From the NCBI RefSeq assembly GCF_001429185.1, contig NZ_LMIW01000010.1:186001-250000 (forward strand): a DNA stretch of 64,000 bases, given 5' to 3'. The DNA is from Terrabacter sp. Root85 (lineage in GTDB: Bacteria > Actinomycetota > Actinomycetes > Actinomycetales > Dermatophilaceae). Below are positions 19,021-28,230 of the stretch, one piece after another. The position numbers and the translations under genes are program-made. The notes beneath the pieces were generated by a model. It was not told the origin of the DNA. It did not search any database and worked only from the letters and a program-made list of their open reading frames with translations. The stretch's first letter is position 1. Each line of letters begins with the position of its first letter.

Positions 19021-20147
19021 CGGAACGCACCACCGGTGAACGCGGGGGCGAGCGGCACGTCGGTGGCGGCATACGTCGTCTCGACGGCACGCGCCAGGCG
19101 CAGCGCGACCTCGGCGAGCTCGGGCAGCGCCCGACCGGCCGCCGCGGTGCGCAGGAAGCGGAGCACGCGGTCGGGCATGCGCGGCATCGGCTTGACCGGG
19201 TTGACCCGCTGCGGCTCCCCGTCGACGAGTCCGGCCAGGCACCAGCTGCCGGCGAGCCAGGCCCAGGCCTCCGTCGCGAGGTCGAGGTCGTGGTCGAAGT
19301 CGGAACCCAGCACCTCGGGCCACTCCACCGCCACGGCGTCCCGCCATCGCCCCAGTGCCACCTCCGCGGCAGACGTCTCGAGCGACCAGGCGCACCAGCA
19401 CGTCGGCCACGGCACCCTGAGGTAGGCCGCGTCCCAGACGATCGGTCGCCACAAGGCGAACTCGAAGTCGAGCAGGACGAGGCGGGTGTCGCGGACGAGG
19501 TTGTTGTCGGGGCACATGTCGGCTGCGGACAGACTGCAGGCGTCGACCCGGAAACGTTCCGGCACGCTCGCGAGCACGTCGAACGTCCCGTCAGGCACAG
19601 CGACGTCGAGGGCAGCGGCGAGGCGGTTCCACACCGAGACGGCCTCGGCGAGATGTGCCGGCAGGTAGTCGACGTCGACCGGCTCCGACGAGCGGGCCAG
19701 CACACCGGCCTCGAAGGTGTCGCGCACCTGGTGCCCGGCCCGGTGCAGACCGGCCACCGCTGTGGCCCACCCGGACAGCGTGGCCGCGGCCCGGTCGGCG
19801 TCGTCACCGAGGAGCGCGTCGGCCAGGTGCGTGCCGTCCCCGAGGTCGCCCATGACGACGAGGCGCGGGTCGCTGGACTCGGCCACGAGCGTCGGCGTCT
19901 GAGCGACCCCGGTCAGCGCCTCGAGCGCGGACGCCTCGCGGGCATACGCCTCCCGCCCCTCCTCGCTGAGGTAGCGCTTGACCACGAACGAGCGGCCCGA
20001 CGGGTCGACGGTTCGCACGACGAGCGTGCGACGACTGCCGGGGAAGGGCTGACCCACCGCTCGCAGCGGGCCCCCGAGGAGGCGGGCCGCGACGGCCAGC
20101 GTCTCGGCCAGGACGTCCTGGTCCACGTCTGCCGGGGTCGCGCTCAC
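19017..20147 (-). CDS. phosphotransferase of the APH/choline-kinase-like family
   Basis: A 376-residue cytosolic kinase-fold protein. The N-lobe has VVKRYL as the ATP-anchoring lysine region; the catalytic loop reads SAADMCPDNNLV, and the metal-binding DFE lies in LLDFEFALW. In many APH proteins the loop is HGDxxxxN; here His and Gly are both Ala, with Asp and Asn kept, a variant seen in related families. The substrate is unknown. Long N-terminal and C-terminal helices resemble actinobacterial members of uncharacterised subgroups. First gene of a two-gene unit with GNAT. Confidence 0.82.
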   Translation of the reverse strand: MSATPADVDQDVLAETLAVAARLLGGPLRAVGQPFPGSRRTLVVRTVDPSGRSFVVKRYLSEEGREAYAREASALEALTGVAQTPTLVAESSDPRLVVMGDLGDGTHLADALLGDDADRAAATLSGWATAVAGLHRAGHQVRDTFEAGVLARSSEPVDVDYLPAHLAEAVSVWNRLAAALDVAVPDGTFDVLASVPERFRVDACSLSAADMCPDNNLVRDTRLVLLDFEFALWRPIVWDAAYLRVPWPTCWCAWSLETSAAEVALGRWRDAVAVEWPEVLGSDFDHDLDLATEAWAWLAGSWCLAGLVDGEPQRVNPVKPMPRMPDRVLRFLRTAAAGRALPELAEVALRLARAVETTYAATDVPLAPAFTGGAFR

Positions 20148-20445
20148 CGGGTCACTGTGCCAGATCGACGACGGCCCGGGCTCTGCCGGGGATTGTCGAC
20201 AAAAGCCCCACGACCCACCATTCCAAAACTTCTCGGCACAAATTTGTCGAAAGTCCGTACACGTGGCTACAGGTTCATTACTGTCACACCTGTAACACCC
20301 CCACGGCTGGCACGCACCCCCCCATCCGCACCAGCCTCGAAGGAGCCCGTCCTGCGCGCGCAGGTGGGCTCCTTCGTCATTCCCGGGAGTATGCCGTCCC
20401 GCGGGCCATGGGGCTCGGCGCCGTCGCGTGTCGGGGCACGGAGAA
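20148..20445. other. intergenic region with AT-rich segment, inverted repeats and a hairpin
   Basis: No convincing gene. 20192-20300 is markedly AT-richer than its surroundings and holds TTGTCGACAA, ACAAATTTGT and the inverted repeat TACAGGT (20268-20274) / ACCTGTA (20288-20294). A strong hairpin with a ten-base stem GAAGGAGCCC/GGGCTCCTTC at 20339-20375 and a second inner palindrome follows. It could be the end of a short plus-strand RNA starting near 20280-20300, or simply the promoter of the leftward phosphotransferase plus a terminator. Confidence 0.5.
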
Positions 20446-20483
20446 GGCCCCGCCTCCTGCGACGAACGCAGGTGACGGGGCCT
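20445..20483 (-). terminator. terminator of the tRNA-Thr gene
   Basis: Reading leftwards after the tRNA, AGGCCCCG pairs with CGGGGCCT and an inner stem CCTGCG/CGCAGG closes the loop. A pyrimidine-rich TTCTCC follows on the transcribed strand. It lies eight bases beyond the tRNA 3' end. Confidence 0.75.
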
Positions 20484-20490
20484 CGAGCCG

Positions 20491-20564
20491 AGCCGCTTAT
20501 CGGAATCGAACCGATGACCTATTCATTACGAGTGAATCGCTCTGGCCGACTGAGCTAAAGCGGC
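20491..20564 (-). tRNA. tRNA-Thr(CGT)
   Basis: Reading the minus strand, the acceptor stem GCCGCTT (20564-20558) pairs with AAGCGGC (20498-20492), and the discriminator is at 20491. The anticodon stem ATTCA/TGAAT encloses the loop CTCGTAA with anticodon CGT at 20530-20528, which reads the threonine codon ACG. The T-arm has GGTTCGATTCC. CCA is not encoded. No attachment-site duplication or integrase is seen near it. Confidence 0.95.
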
Positions 20565-20607
20565 TGGTCGTGAGGGCCGCGACGAGCGCGACCGGACACG
20601 GAGGTTG

Positions 20608-20613
20608 AGTATA
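20608..20613 (-). promoter_or_regulatory. -10 box of tRNA-Thr
   Basis: On the minus strand TATACT lies 44 bp before the tRNA 5' end, a near-perfect -10 element in a GC-rich setting. The -35 region is not clear. Confidence 0.55.
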
Positions 20614-20783
20614 CGCACGACCCCTGCCGGAGAAAAATCGTGTCCCGAGAAGGCCTTCGGCACGTCGTCACCGGCCGCGCCCGTGCCGTTCGCGACCCTC
20701 GGGAATGCCGCGCCGACCCCGTGGCCTTGACCTCCAGGAGACCGCGTAAACCCCCACCGGCCACTCCCCCAGGAAGGACCACG

Positions 20784-21740
20784 ATGACCGAGTCGAACGC
20801 CTCGACCCCGACCATGCGCGCCATGACCTACGACACCTACGGCGGACCCGAGGTGCTCGCCCTCACCGAGCAGCCGCGCCCCAAGGTCGGGCCCGGAGAG
20901 GTGCTCGTGCGAGTGCGGTCGGCGTCGGTCAACCCCGTCGACTGGAAGCTCATGTCGGGCGGCCTCGACGCCGTCATGGACGTGCGGTTCCCCGTCGTCC
21001 CGGGATGGGACGTGTCCGGGGTCGTCGAGGCCGTCGGCTTCGACACCCCTGAGTTCTCGCCCGGCGACGAGGTGCTGGCCTACGCCCGCAAGGACTACGT
21101 CCACGGCGGCACCTTCGCCGAGCTCGTCAACGTGCCGGTGCGCGCCGTCGCCGCCAAGCCCGCGTCGATGTCGTGGGACGAGGCGGCCGGCCTGCCGCTC
21201 GCAGGCCTCACCGCCCTGCGCCTGCTGACGCGCCTCGAGGTCGGCGAGGGCGACACCGTGCTCGTGCACGCAGCGGCCGGTGGCGTCGGCTCGCTCGCGG
21301 TGCAGATCGCCCGGTCGCTCGGTGCCCGCGTCATCGGGACGGCGTCGGAGCGCAACCACGACCGCCTGCGCGAGCTCGGTGCCGAGCCGGTGACCTACGG
21401 CGACGGCGTGGTCGAGCGCGTCCGCGCGCTGGCTCCTGACGGCGTGGACGCCGTCGCGGACTTCGTGGGCGACGTGCTCGACGTGACGACGGCCGTGCTC
21501 GCCGACGGTGGACGCCACGCCTCGATCGCCGATGGGTCGGTCACCGAGGCCGGCGGCCACTACGTCTGGGTGCGGCCGGACGGCGCCGAGCTGGCCCGCC
21601 TGACCGCGCTCTTCGAGGGAGGCACGCTGACGGTGCCGGTCGCGCAGACCTTCCCGCTCGAGGATCTGGCGGACGCCTTCCGGCTCAACCAGGAGGGGCA
21701 CACCGCCGGCAAGATCGTGGTCCGGGTCTCGACCGACTGA
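20784..21740 (+). CDS. zinc-independent MDR / quinone-oxidoreductase-like NADP-dependent reductase
   Basis: A 318-residue cytosolic oxidoreductase of the medium-chain family. The start is ATG 20784 behind AGGAAGG. The N-terminal catalytic domain has PKVGPGEVLVRVRSASVNPVDWK, and the nucleotide-binding fold has VHAAAGGVGSLAVQIA, the family AxxGxxG fingerprint. The catalytic zinc ligands of alcohol dehydrogenases are absent, as in quinone oxidoreductases. The substrate is unknown. It converges on the TAP-peptidase cluster, with a strong terminator between. Confidence 0.92.
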   Translation: MTESNASTPTMRAMTYDTYGGPEVLALTEQPRPKVGPGEVLVRVRSASVNPVDWKLMSGGLDAVMDVRFPVVPGWDVSGVVEAVGFDTPEFSPGDEVLAYARKDYVHGGTFAELVNVPVRAVAAKPASMSWDEAAGLPLAGLTALRLLTRLEVGEGDTVLVHAAAGGVGSLAVQIARSLGARVIGTASERNHDRLRELGAEPVTYGDGVVERVRALAPDGVDAVADFVGDVLDVTTAVLADGGRHASIADGSVTEAGGHYVWVRPDGAELARLTALFEGGTLTVPVAQTFPLEDLADAFRLNQEGHTAGKIVVRVSTD

Positions 21741-21763
21741 CCGAGCCGGCACACGCCATCACG

Positions 21764-21806
21764 ACGTCGAGGGGCACTCTCCGCGTCGGAGAGTGCCCCT
21801 CGACGT
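21764..21806. terminator. 20-bp perfect stem, three-base loop, between convergent genes
   Basis: Arms 21764-21783 and 21787-21806 match perfectly; the left arm begins ACGTCGAGGGG. The loop is CGT. Placed between the reductase stop and the stop of the leftward peptidase gene, it probably terminates both transcripts. Confidence 0.85.
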
Positions 21807-21827
21807 ATGGTCCTGGGCCCTGCGGCG

Positions 21828-23585
21828 TCAGGCGTCGCAGAGCTCGCCGTTGCGGGGCGCGAGCCCCTGCACGATGTAGTCGTCGACGATCCCGTCGGCG
21901 CAGTCGTTGCCGTTGGCGTAGACCCCGTGGCCGTCCGCGTCGACGAGCACGAGGCGCGACCCGAAGATGCCGTGACCCATCTCGCGCGTGCCGTCTGGAG
22001 GGGTCGTCAGGTCGCGCTCGTTGGCGAGGACGAGGACCGGCGAGGTGGCGTCCACGGTGAGGATGAGGTTGGTGCGCTGGGTGCCCACCCAACCCTCGCA
22101 GGAGTCCGTCGCCACGCCGTGGAGGTGCGCGTAGACCGGGTGCTCGTCGAGGACGGAGGCACTCGGCTCCATCTGCGACGTCGCGTCGAGCGGCCAGTCC
22201 GCGCAGTGGATCGGCAGGTGGCTCGCCTCGTAGCCACCGACGTACGACCCGTCGTCGTCGCGCATGACCGTGTCCATCGCGGCCCACACGAGGTCGGTGC
22301 CGTCACCGTCCTCGAGCGCCCCGTGGAGCGCATCCTCGACGTCCTCCCACGAGTCCGGATAGAGGAGCACCGAGTTGACGGCCGTCACGGCCCAGCCCTC
22401 GGTGAGGCGCGGGATGCCCTGTGCGTCGCTCGGGAGCGGCTTGCGGTCGAGCCGGTCGAGGAAGGCGAGGAGCCGGGTGCGTGCCGTGTCGACGTCGTCA
22501 CCGAGAGCACAGTCACCCTGGTCGACGCAGTCCTCCAGGAAGGCGTCGAGCCCGTCCTCCACCGTCGCGGCCTCCTCCTCGGCCCAACCGTCGACGTCGC
22601 CCTGCGACGCCGAGTCCGCCGCGACGTAGTCGGGCGAGACGGCCGAGTCGATGACCATGAGCCCGATCCGGTCGGGGAACTGGGCGCCGTAGAGCGCCCC
22701 GATGAGCGTGCCGTAGCTGATGCCGTAGTAGTTGAGATGGGCGTCGCCGACGGCATCGCGCATGACGTCGAGGTCGCGCGCCACCTGCTCGGAGCCCATG
22801 TTGCGGGCGAGCGCACCGCCTCGGGTCAGGCAGCCCTGGAGCCGAGCGGTCCGTGACGAGGCGGCGGCCGCCTTCTCGGCCTGGGTGTCCGGGGTGGGGT
22901 CGGCGGCGTACATCGCGTCGAGGTCCTTGCTGCGCAGGCAGGCGAAGCCGCCCGACTCGCCGATGCCGCGCGGGTCGAAGCCGACGACGTCCCAGACCTC
23001 GCGGACGTCGTCGGAGAAGAAGTCCCGGGCCTCCATCGCGAACTCGAGGCCGGAGGCGCCGGGACCACCCGGGTTGATGAAGAGCGTGCCCTTGCGTGCC
23101 ACGGGGTTGCCGGCCGGAACCTTGCGCAGGGCGATCTCGACCGTCTCACCGCGAGGGGCCAGGTAGTCGACGGGGACGCGCACCGTGCCGCACCGGTCGT
23201 CGGCTGAGCCCCGGCCGTCGCCCGTGACGTCGCAGGGGCGCCAGCTGATCGTCTGGTCGTAGAAGACGTCGAGACCCTGGGCGGGCTTCGACGTCGGTGT
23301 CCCGAGCTCGACTCGGTCACGCGGCGGCGCGTCGCCGTCCGCCCCGGCGGGCAGGTGCGAATCCGTGCCCGACGACCCTGGCTCCGGGGAGGCCGGCGAG
23401 CCGGCGGCGACCGCGCCACCGGGCACCGTCTCACCCGGCCCGTGGGCCGGGCTCGCGGCGAGCAGAACGAGTGCCGCGAGGACCGCGACGGAGACGAGGG
23501 AAGCGAGCAGTCGGCTCAGCAGGTCGTGCCGTCGGCCGGCGCCGTTCCCCTGAGCAGGTACCCGTCCACGGCGGAGTCCACGCAC
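21828..23585 (-). CDS. secreted TAP-like alpha/beta hydrolase (peptidase), copy 1
   Basis: Exported tripeptidyl-aminopeptidase-like hydrolase. The catalytic serine is in GISYGTLIG, the acid in ANERDLTTPPDG and the histidine in DADGHGVYANGN; the oxyanion region FINPGGPGASG is conserved and a TAP-like C-terminal domain follows. The mature part is preceded by LLSRLLASLVSVAVLAALVL, a signal-peptide-like segment. The only canonical start in frame is GTG 23585, which overlaps the upstream gene by 70 bp, so translation may instead begin at a non-standard codon near 23520. First-transcribed order: copy 3, copy 2, copy 1. Confidence 0.85.
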   Translation of the reverse strand: MRGLRRGRVPAQGNGAGRRHDLLSRLLASLVSVAVLAALVLLAASPAHGPGETVPGGAVAAGSPASPEPGSSGTDSHLPAGADGDAPPRDRVELGTPTSKPAQGLDVFYDQTISWRPCDVTGDGRGSADDRCGTVRVPVDYLAPRGETVEIALRKVPAGNPVARKGTLFINPGGPGASGLEFAMEARDFFSDDVREVWDVVGFDPRGIGESGGFACLRSKDLDAMYAADPTPDTQAEKAAAASSRTARLQGCLTRGGALARNMGSEQVARDLDVMRDAVGDAHLNYYGISYGTLIGALYGAQFPDRIGLMVIDSAVSPDYVAADSASQGDVDGWAEEEAATVEDGLDAFLEDCVDQGDCALGDDVDTARTRLLAFLDRLDRKPLPSDAQGIPRLTEGWAVTAVNSVLLYPDSWEDVEDALHGALEDGDGTDLVWAAMDTVMRDDDGSYVGGYEASHLPIHCADWPLDATSQMEPSASVLDEHPVYAHLHGVATDSCEGWVGTQRTNLILTVDATSPVLVLANERDLTTPPDGTREMGHGIFGSRLVLVDADGHGVYANGNDCADGIVDDYIVQGLAPRNGELCDA

Positions 23586-25333
23586 GAGTTGCCAGCGTAG
23601 TAGGTGCCGTGCCCGTCGTGGTCCGAAGTGAGCAGAATGCCCGAGGCGAGGTCCTTGGCGAGCTGCTTCGTGCCGCCGATGGGCGTCGCGGGGTCACGCT
23701 CGTTGCCGATGACGAGGATCGGGTCGGCGCCGGCCGCGAGCGTCGCTCCCTTGGGAGTGCGCCCAGCCGTCGGCCACGTGCGGCAGTTGTCGTAGAGCTC
23801 ACCGGTCATCCGGGCCCACAGCGGGTGCGCGGCCTTCGCCTTCTTCTGATCCGCCGCCAGGGTGGGGTCGGCCGTCGACCGTGGCCAGTCCGCACACCGC
23901 ACCGGGATCATCGCCTGCAGGTAGGTGCTCGGCGCGTAGTCGCCGCCGATGCCGCGCTCCACGACCGACATTCCCTTGGCGAGGAGGATGTCGCCCTTCC
24001 CGGTGAACGCCTGCGCGAGCCCCTTGTCGAGCGTCGGCCAGGACTGGTCCGAGTAGAGGCACATGAAGATCGCAAAGCCGACCCAGCCCTCGCCGATCCG
24101 GGTCAGACCCGGCTTGGTCGTCGTCAGGCCGTTCTTCTCGACGCTGTCGAGCAGGTCGACGATCTTCTGGCGGGCGCCGGCCTTGTCGCTGCCGAGTGCG
24201 CAGTCGGGCCGGCCGACGCACCAGTCGATGAAGGCGTCGATCGAGGACTCGAAGCCCTGGATGTCGTAGGTCATCTCCTGCTGCTCGGTCTGGTTCGGCG
24301 ACATCGCTGAGTCGAGCACCATCCGGCCGACCTTCCTCGGGAAGGTGTCGGCGTAGATCGCGCCGAGGAACGTGCCGTAGGAGCCGCCGAAGAAGTTGAG
24401 CTTCTCGTCGCCGAGGAGCACCCGCAAGACGTCCATGTCGCGGGCCACCTCGGTCGTGCTCATGTGCATCGCCCGGTCGCCGCCGCGCGCCGCGCAGCGC
24501 TTCGTCACCCCGTCGACGTCGGCGAGCAGCGTCCAACGCTCGGCCGCCGAGTCGGGTGTCGGGTCGGCGCTGAAGAGCAGGTCCATGTCGGAGTTGCTCA
24601 GGCACCGCACGGGGCTCGACGCCCCGATCCCCCGCGGGTCGAAGCCGACGATGTCGTATGCCGCTCGCACCCCGGGAGAGAAGACGAACGACGAGTACTG
24701 GGCGTACTCCACCCCGGAGCCGCCGGGCCCCCCGGGGTTGATGACGAGCGAGCCGAGCCGCTTGGACGGCTGGGTCGCCGGGGCCTTGCGCAGCGCCAGG
24801 GTGAAGCGGTCGCCGGTCGGCTTGGCGTAGTCGACGGGCACCTCCATCGTGGCGCACTGGTGCTTGGCGTTGTCGGCGCACGGCGACCAGCCGAGCTGCT
24901 GGGTGTAGAAGGGCGCGAGGGCGGCCGGATAGTCCGCCGTGACGGTGCTGTTCGGCGCCGGCGTCGCGGGCGCCGGGTCCGTGGCGCTCGGTGCCGGCGA
25001 GCCCGACGCCGGTGCCGTGACCCGGGGCTGGGCGACGGTCGGCGGGTTGCCGATGCGCCAGACGGCGAGGACCAGGGCTGCGACGACGGCCACCACGGCG
25101 ACGGCCGCGAGCACCGGTCGCACCGACGACCGGCGCGGCCGGCCCGTCCCGGAGCCCCCAGAGCCCCAGGCCCCTCCAGAGCCCCGGGCCCCTCCGGATC
25201 CCCAGGACCCGCCGGGCCCGCCCGCGTCACCGCTCCGGGCACCCGGCGCGGGCGCCGGGTAGGAGGGCGGCAGGGCGGCATACCCCGTCGGTGCGTCCGG
25301 AAGGTCGTCGGGACGCGGGTCCTCGTTCAGCAC
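23516..25333 (-). CDS. membrane-anchored TAP-like alpha/beta hydrolase, copy 2
   Basis: A 605-residue hydrolase with a Pro/Gly-rich cytoplasmic N-terminus (many GSGG repeats), a single membrane segment VLAAVAVVAVVAALVLAVW and an extracytoplasmic catalytic domain. The nucleophile is in GGSYGTFLGA, the acid in GNERDPATPIGG and the histidine in DHDGHGTYYAGN; the C-terminal cysteines match the copy 3 layout. GTG 25333 overlaps the end of copy 3 by seven bases, so translation is coupled. Substrate inferred only as peptides. Confidence 0.9.
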   Translation of the reverse strand: MLNEDPRPDDLPDAPTGYAALPPSYPAPAPGARSGDAGGPGGSWGSGGARGSGGAWGSGGSGTGRPRRSSVRPVLAAVAVVAVVAALVLAVWRIGNPPTVAQPRVTAPASGSPAPSATDPAPATPAPNSTVTADYPAALAPFYTQQLGWSPCADNAKHQCATMEVPVDYAKPTGDRFTLALRKAPATQPSKRLGSLVINPGGPGGSGVEYAQYSSFVFSPGVRAAYDIVGFDPRGIGASSPVRCLSNSDMDLLFSADPTPDSAAERWTLLADVDGVTKRCAARGGDRAMHMSTTEVARDMDVLRVLLGDEKLNFFGGSYGTFLGAIYADTFPRKVGRMVLDSAMSPNQTEQQEMTYDIQGFESSIDAFIDWCVGRPDCALGSDKAGARQKIVDLLDSVEKNGLTTTKPGLTRIGEGWVGFAIFMCLYSDQSWPTLDKGLAQAFTGKGDILLAKGMSVVERGIGGDYAPSTYLQAMIPVRCADWPRSTADPTLAADQKKAKAAHPLWARMTGELYDNCRTWPTAGRTPKGATLAAGADPILVIGNERDPATPIGGTKQLAKDLASGILLTSDHDGHGTYYAGNSCVDSAVDGYLLRGTAPADGTTC

Positions 25334-26880
25334 TTGAGTCCGTCCTTGGGCACGCGCCCCTGCACGTAGTAGGCGTCGATGGCGCTGTCGACGCACGTGT
25401 TGCTCCGACCGTAGGCGGTGTGGCCGTCGCCGTCGTAGGACACGAGCACGGCGTTGTCGAGCTGGTCACGCAGCCGCTTGGACCACTCGTAGATCGTGGC
25501 GGGGTCGCGCGTCGTGCCGACGACGACGATCGGGTCGCTGCCGGGGGCCGCCACCGTGTGCGGGCCCACGGCGGACTTCACCGGCCACACGCCGCAGGGC
25601 AGGGCGCCCCACGCGAGGTTGGCGCCCCACGTCGGCGCCTTGGCCGAGAAGTCCTTGGCGTAGGTCTCGTAGGCGGACACGTCGGGGCTGTCCGGTCGGT
25701 CGAGGCAGTTGACGGCGTAGATCGACTCCATGAGGTTGCCGTCGTAGCCGCCACCCGGACGTCGGCCTGCGTAGGCGTCGGCCAGCTGCATGAGGGACTG
25801 GCCGTTGCCGGACTTGGCCTCCCGGAGGGCGTCGGTGAGGAAGCCCCACGAGCCCTGGTCGTAGAGCGCGACGGCGACGCCGAGGCGGGCCCAGCCCTCG
25901 GTGAGCAAGGGGGCGCTGGGGTCGCCGGTCGGCAGGGGCTGGCGGTCGACCTGGCGGAAGAAGTCGTCGAGGCCCTTGAGTGCGGCCTGCGGGGTCGAGC
26001 CGAGGGGGCACTCCTCGGTGACGCAGTCCTCGACGTAGGCCTGCGTCGCGATCTGGAAGCCCCGGGCCTGGCCCTCGCCGAGCTCGGCGCTCGTCAGGTC
26101 GGGCGGCACGACGCCGTCGAGGACGACACGGCCGACGCGCTGCGGGAAGAGGTCGGCGTACGTCGAGCCGAGGAACGTGCCGTAGGACTTGCCGAGATAG
26201 TTCAGCTGGGTGTCGCCGACCGCGGCCCTGAGGATGTCCATGTCGCGGGCGGCGTCGGCGGTCGAGAGGTGCTTGACGAGGTCGGGGTTGTCCTGCTGGC
26301 AGCCGTCGGCCATGGCCTTGGCCTGCGTGAGGAGCGCCTGCTCCTCGGTGGCGTCGTCGGGCGTCGGGTCGGCCGCGAGGAAGCGGTCGAGGTCCTTGTC
26401 GTCGAGGCAGTCGATCGGGTCGGAGCTCGCGACGCCGCGCGGGTCGAAGCCGACGAGGTCGTAGTAGCGGCGCACCTCGGGGCCGCCGATCGTCTCGGCT
26501 CCACCGCGGACGTAGTCGATCCCCGACGCGCCCGGGCCGCCGGGGTTGACGAGCAGCGAGCCCAGGCGCTTGGCCTGGTCGCGGGCCTTGACCCGGGCGA
26601 CCTTGATCGTCAGGTCCTTGGACGGGTCCGGGGCCGCGTGGTCGAGCGGGACCCGCAGGTCGGCGCACTCGAGGTCGCCGCACTTCTTCCAGTCGAGCTT
26701 CTGGGTGTAGTAGGGGGCGAGCGCCGCGCTCGGCGCCGCCGTGGCCGGCGGGAGACCGGTCTTCGAGGTGGGCCCGACCGGTGGCTCGCTCGTCGTGCAG
26801 GCCGCAGCAGCCAGCACCAGCGCCAGGGTCGCCACGGTGGTGGTGAGGGCGCGGGAGATGGCGGCAGGGCGTGTCGTCAT
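25327..26880 (-). CDS. lipoprotein TAP-like alpha/beta hydrolase, copy 3
   Basis: A 517-residue exported hydrolase. The signal peptide ends at lipobox LAAAAC, with Cys28 the probable lipidated residue. The catalytic serine is Ser232 in GKSYGTFLG; the acid lies in TTRDPATIYE, and the histidine in DGDGHTAYG. NPGGPGASG is the oxyanion motif near residue 113. It is the first gene of the three-gene run. Related clusters next to holB are common in Actinobacteria, including Streptomyces. Confidence 0.92.
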   Translation of the reverse strand: MTTRPAAISRALTTTVATLALVLAAAACTTSEPPVGPTSKTGLPPATAAPSAALAPYYTQKLDWKKCGDLECADLRVPLDHAAPDPSKDLTIKVARVKARDQAKRLGSLLVNPGGPGASGIDYVRGGAETIGGPEVRRYYDLVGFDPRGVASSDPIDCLDDKDLDRFLAADPTPDDATEEQALLTQAKAMADGCQQDNPDLVKHLSTADAARDMDILRAAVGDTQLNYLGKSYGTFLGSTYADLFPQRVGRVVLDGVVPPDLTSAELGEGQARGFQIATQAYVEDCVTEECPLGSTPQAALKGLDDFFRQVDRQPLPTGDPSAPLLTEGWARLGVAVALYDQGSWGFLTDALREAKSGNGQSLMQLADAYAGRRPGGGYDGNLMESIYAVNCLDRPDSPDVSAYETYAKDFSAKAPTWGANLAWGALPCGVWPVKSAVGPHTVAAPGSDPIVVVGTTRDPATIYEWSKRLRDQLDNAVLVSYDGDGHTAYGRSNTCVDSAIDAYYVQGRVPKDGLKC

Positions 26881-27069
26881 GCCCGAAACCGTAACCGGTC
26901 GACCTGTAGGCGGCCGCCACGGACGACAGGTCGTGACCGCATCGAGGCCGTATGCCGTGTCGCCCGACCCGTCGGCCGCGCGGGCTGCCGCACGGGGCGG
27001 CTCGCGGGCCCGCCGGGCGCTCCCCCGCCACGCATGAAGAACCTCACACCGACGCCGCGCGCGAGTGGG

Positions 27070-28230
27070 TCAGATGCCGAGGTCGCGCGGGACCCGGAGC
27101 TGCAGGGCCATCGCCTCGAGCGCGAGCAGCGGCGACACGTTGGCGTTGATGCGGTCGCGGGCCTCGTTGATGGCGTCCATGGCGGCGAGCAGCTGCTCGG
27201 GGCCGAAGACGCCGGCGAGCGCGCGCACCTTGTCGACGGCGTCGGGGTTGACGAGGTCGACGTCGGATCGCAGGCGCAGCACGAGCGCGTCGCGGTAGAT
27301 CGAGGTGAGGTCGATGAGGGCCCGGTCGACGACGTCGCGGGCCGATCGGGTGGCGCGCGTCTTCTGCTCGCGCTCGAGCGCGGCGACCTGCGAGCGGATG
27401 TGGGGCGGCTGGGTGCGCGCCGTCGGGTCGGCGCCGAGCGTCTCCATGAGGTGCGCCCGCTCGGCGGCGTCGCGCTCGGCGCTCGAGGCGGTCGACTCCT
27501 CGTCGGCGATCTGGGCGAGGTCGGCGGCCGCGCCGATGGCGTCACCGACCCCGAGGATCTTCGTGGCCATGGCGATGACGTCACGACGGCGGATGCGGGC
27601 CTGCTCGTCGCGAGCCAGCCGGCGCGCGAGGCCGACGTGCGACTGGGCGGCGCGAGCGGCATACAACGCCATGGCGGGGTCGACCCCGTCGCGTCGCTGG
27701 AGCAGCTCGGCGACGGCCTCGACCGGGGGTGTGCGCAGACGGACGTGTCGCGACCGCGAGCGGATCGTGACGATGACGTCCTCGAGGCTCGGCGCGCAGA
27801 GCATCCAGACGGTGCGCGGCGTCGGCTCCTCGAGGGCCTTGAGCAGCGCGTCGGCCGGGGCGTCTGTGTAGGCGGTGAGACGGTCGGCGTCCTCGATGAT
27901 GATGATGCGCCAGCGGCCGACCGACGGGCGCAGCGCGGCCTCCTGGACGAGCGCCCGGGCCTCGGCGACCTTGATCGACAGGCCCTCGGTGGCGACGACC
28001 TTGACGTCCGCGTGGCTGCCGTCGAGGGCCGTGCGGCACTCGCGACACTGACCGCAGCCACCGTCGGGGCACTGGAGGGCGGCGGCGAAGGCGCGGGCTG
28101 CGGTCGAGCGACCCGAGCCCGGCGGACCGGTGAAGAGCCACGCGTGCGTCATCGCCGACTCGTCGCTCACGGCTCGAGAGAGCGTCTCGATCGTGGGCTC
28201 CTGGCCGACGAGGTCGGCCCAGACGGTCAT
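27070..28230 (-). CDS. holB: DNA polymerase III subunit delta'
   Basis: Clamp-loader subunit. A 386-residue AAA+ protein beginning MTVWADLVGQEPTIE, with P-loop TGPPGSGRST and a zinc-binding cysteine cluster around CPDGGCGQCREC. The arginine-finger region SRSRHVRLRTPP is present. ATG 28230 overlaps the tmk stop by four bases (ATGA), a standard arrangement. An open frame runs on upstream through tmk but is not part of the gene. Confidence 0.95.
   Translation of the reverse strand: MTVWADLVGQEPTIETLSRAVSDESAMTHAWLFTGPPGSGRSTAARAFAAALQCPDGGCGQCRECRTALDGSHADVKVVATEGLSIKVAEARALVQEAALRPSVGRWRIIIIEDADRLTAYTDAPADALLKALEEPTPRTVWMLCAPSLEDVIVTIRSRSRHVRLRTPPVEAVAELLQRRDGVDPAMALYAARAAQSHVGLARRLARDEQARIRRRDVIAMATKILGVGDAIGAAADLAQIADEESTASSAERDAAERAHLMETLGADPTARTQPPHIRSQVAALEREQKTRATRSARDVVDRALIDLTSIYRDALVLRLRSDVDLVNPDAVDKVRALAGVFGPEQLLAAMDAINEARDRINANVSPLLALEAMALQLRVPRDLGI

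Noticed and set aside
20491-20564. tRNA-Thr as an integration site
   Set aside because: No duplicated 3' end of the tRNA, no integrase and no anomalous block next to it.
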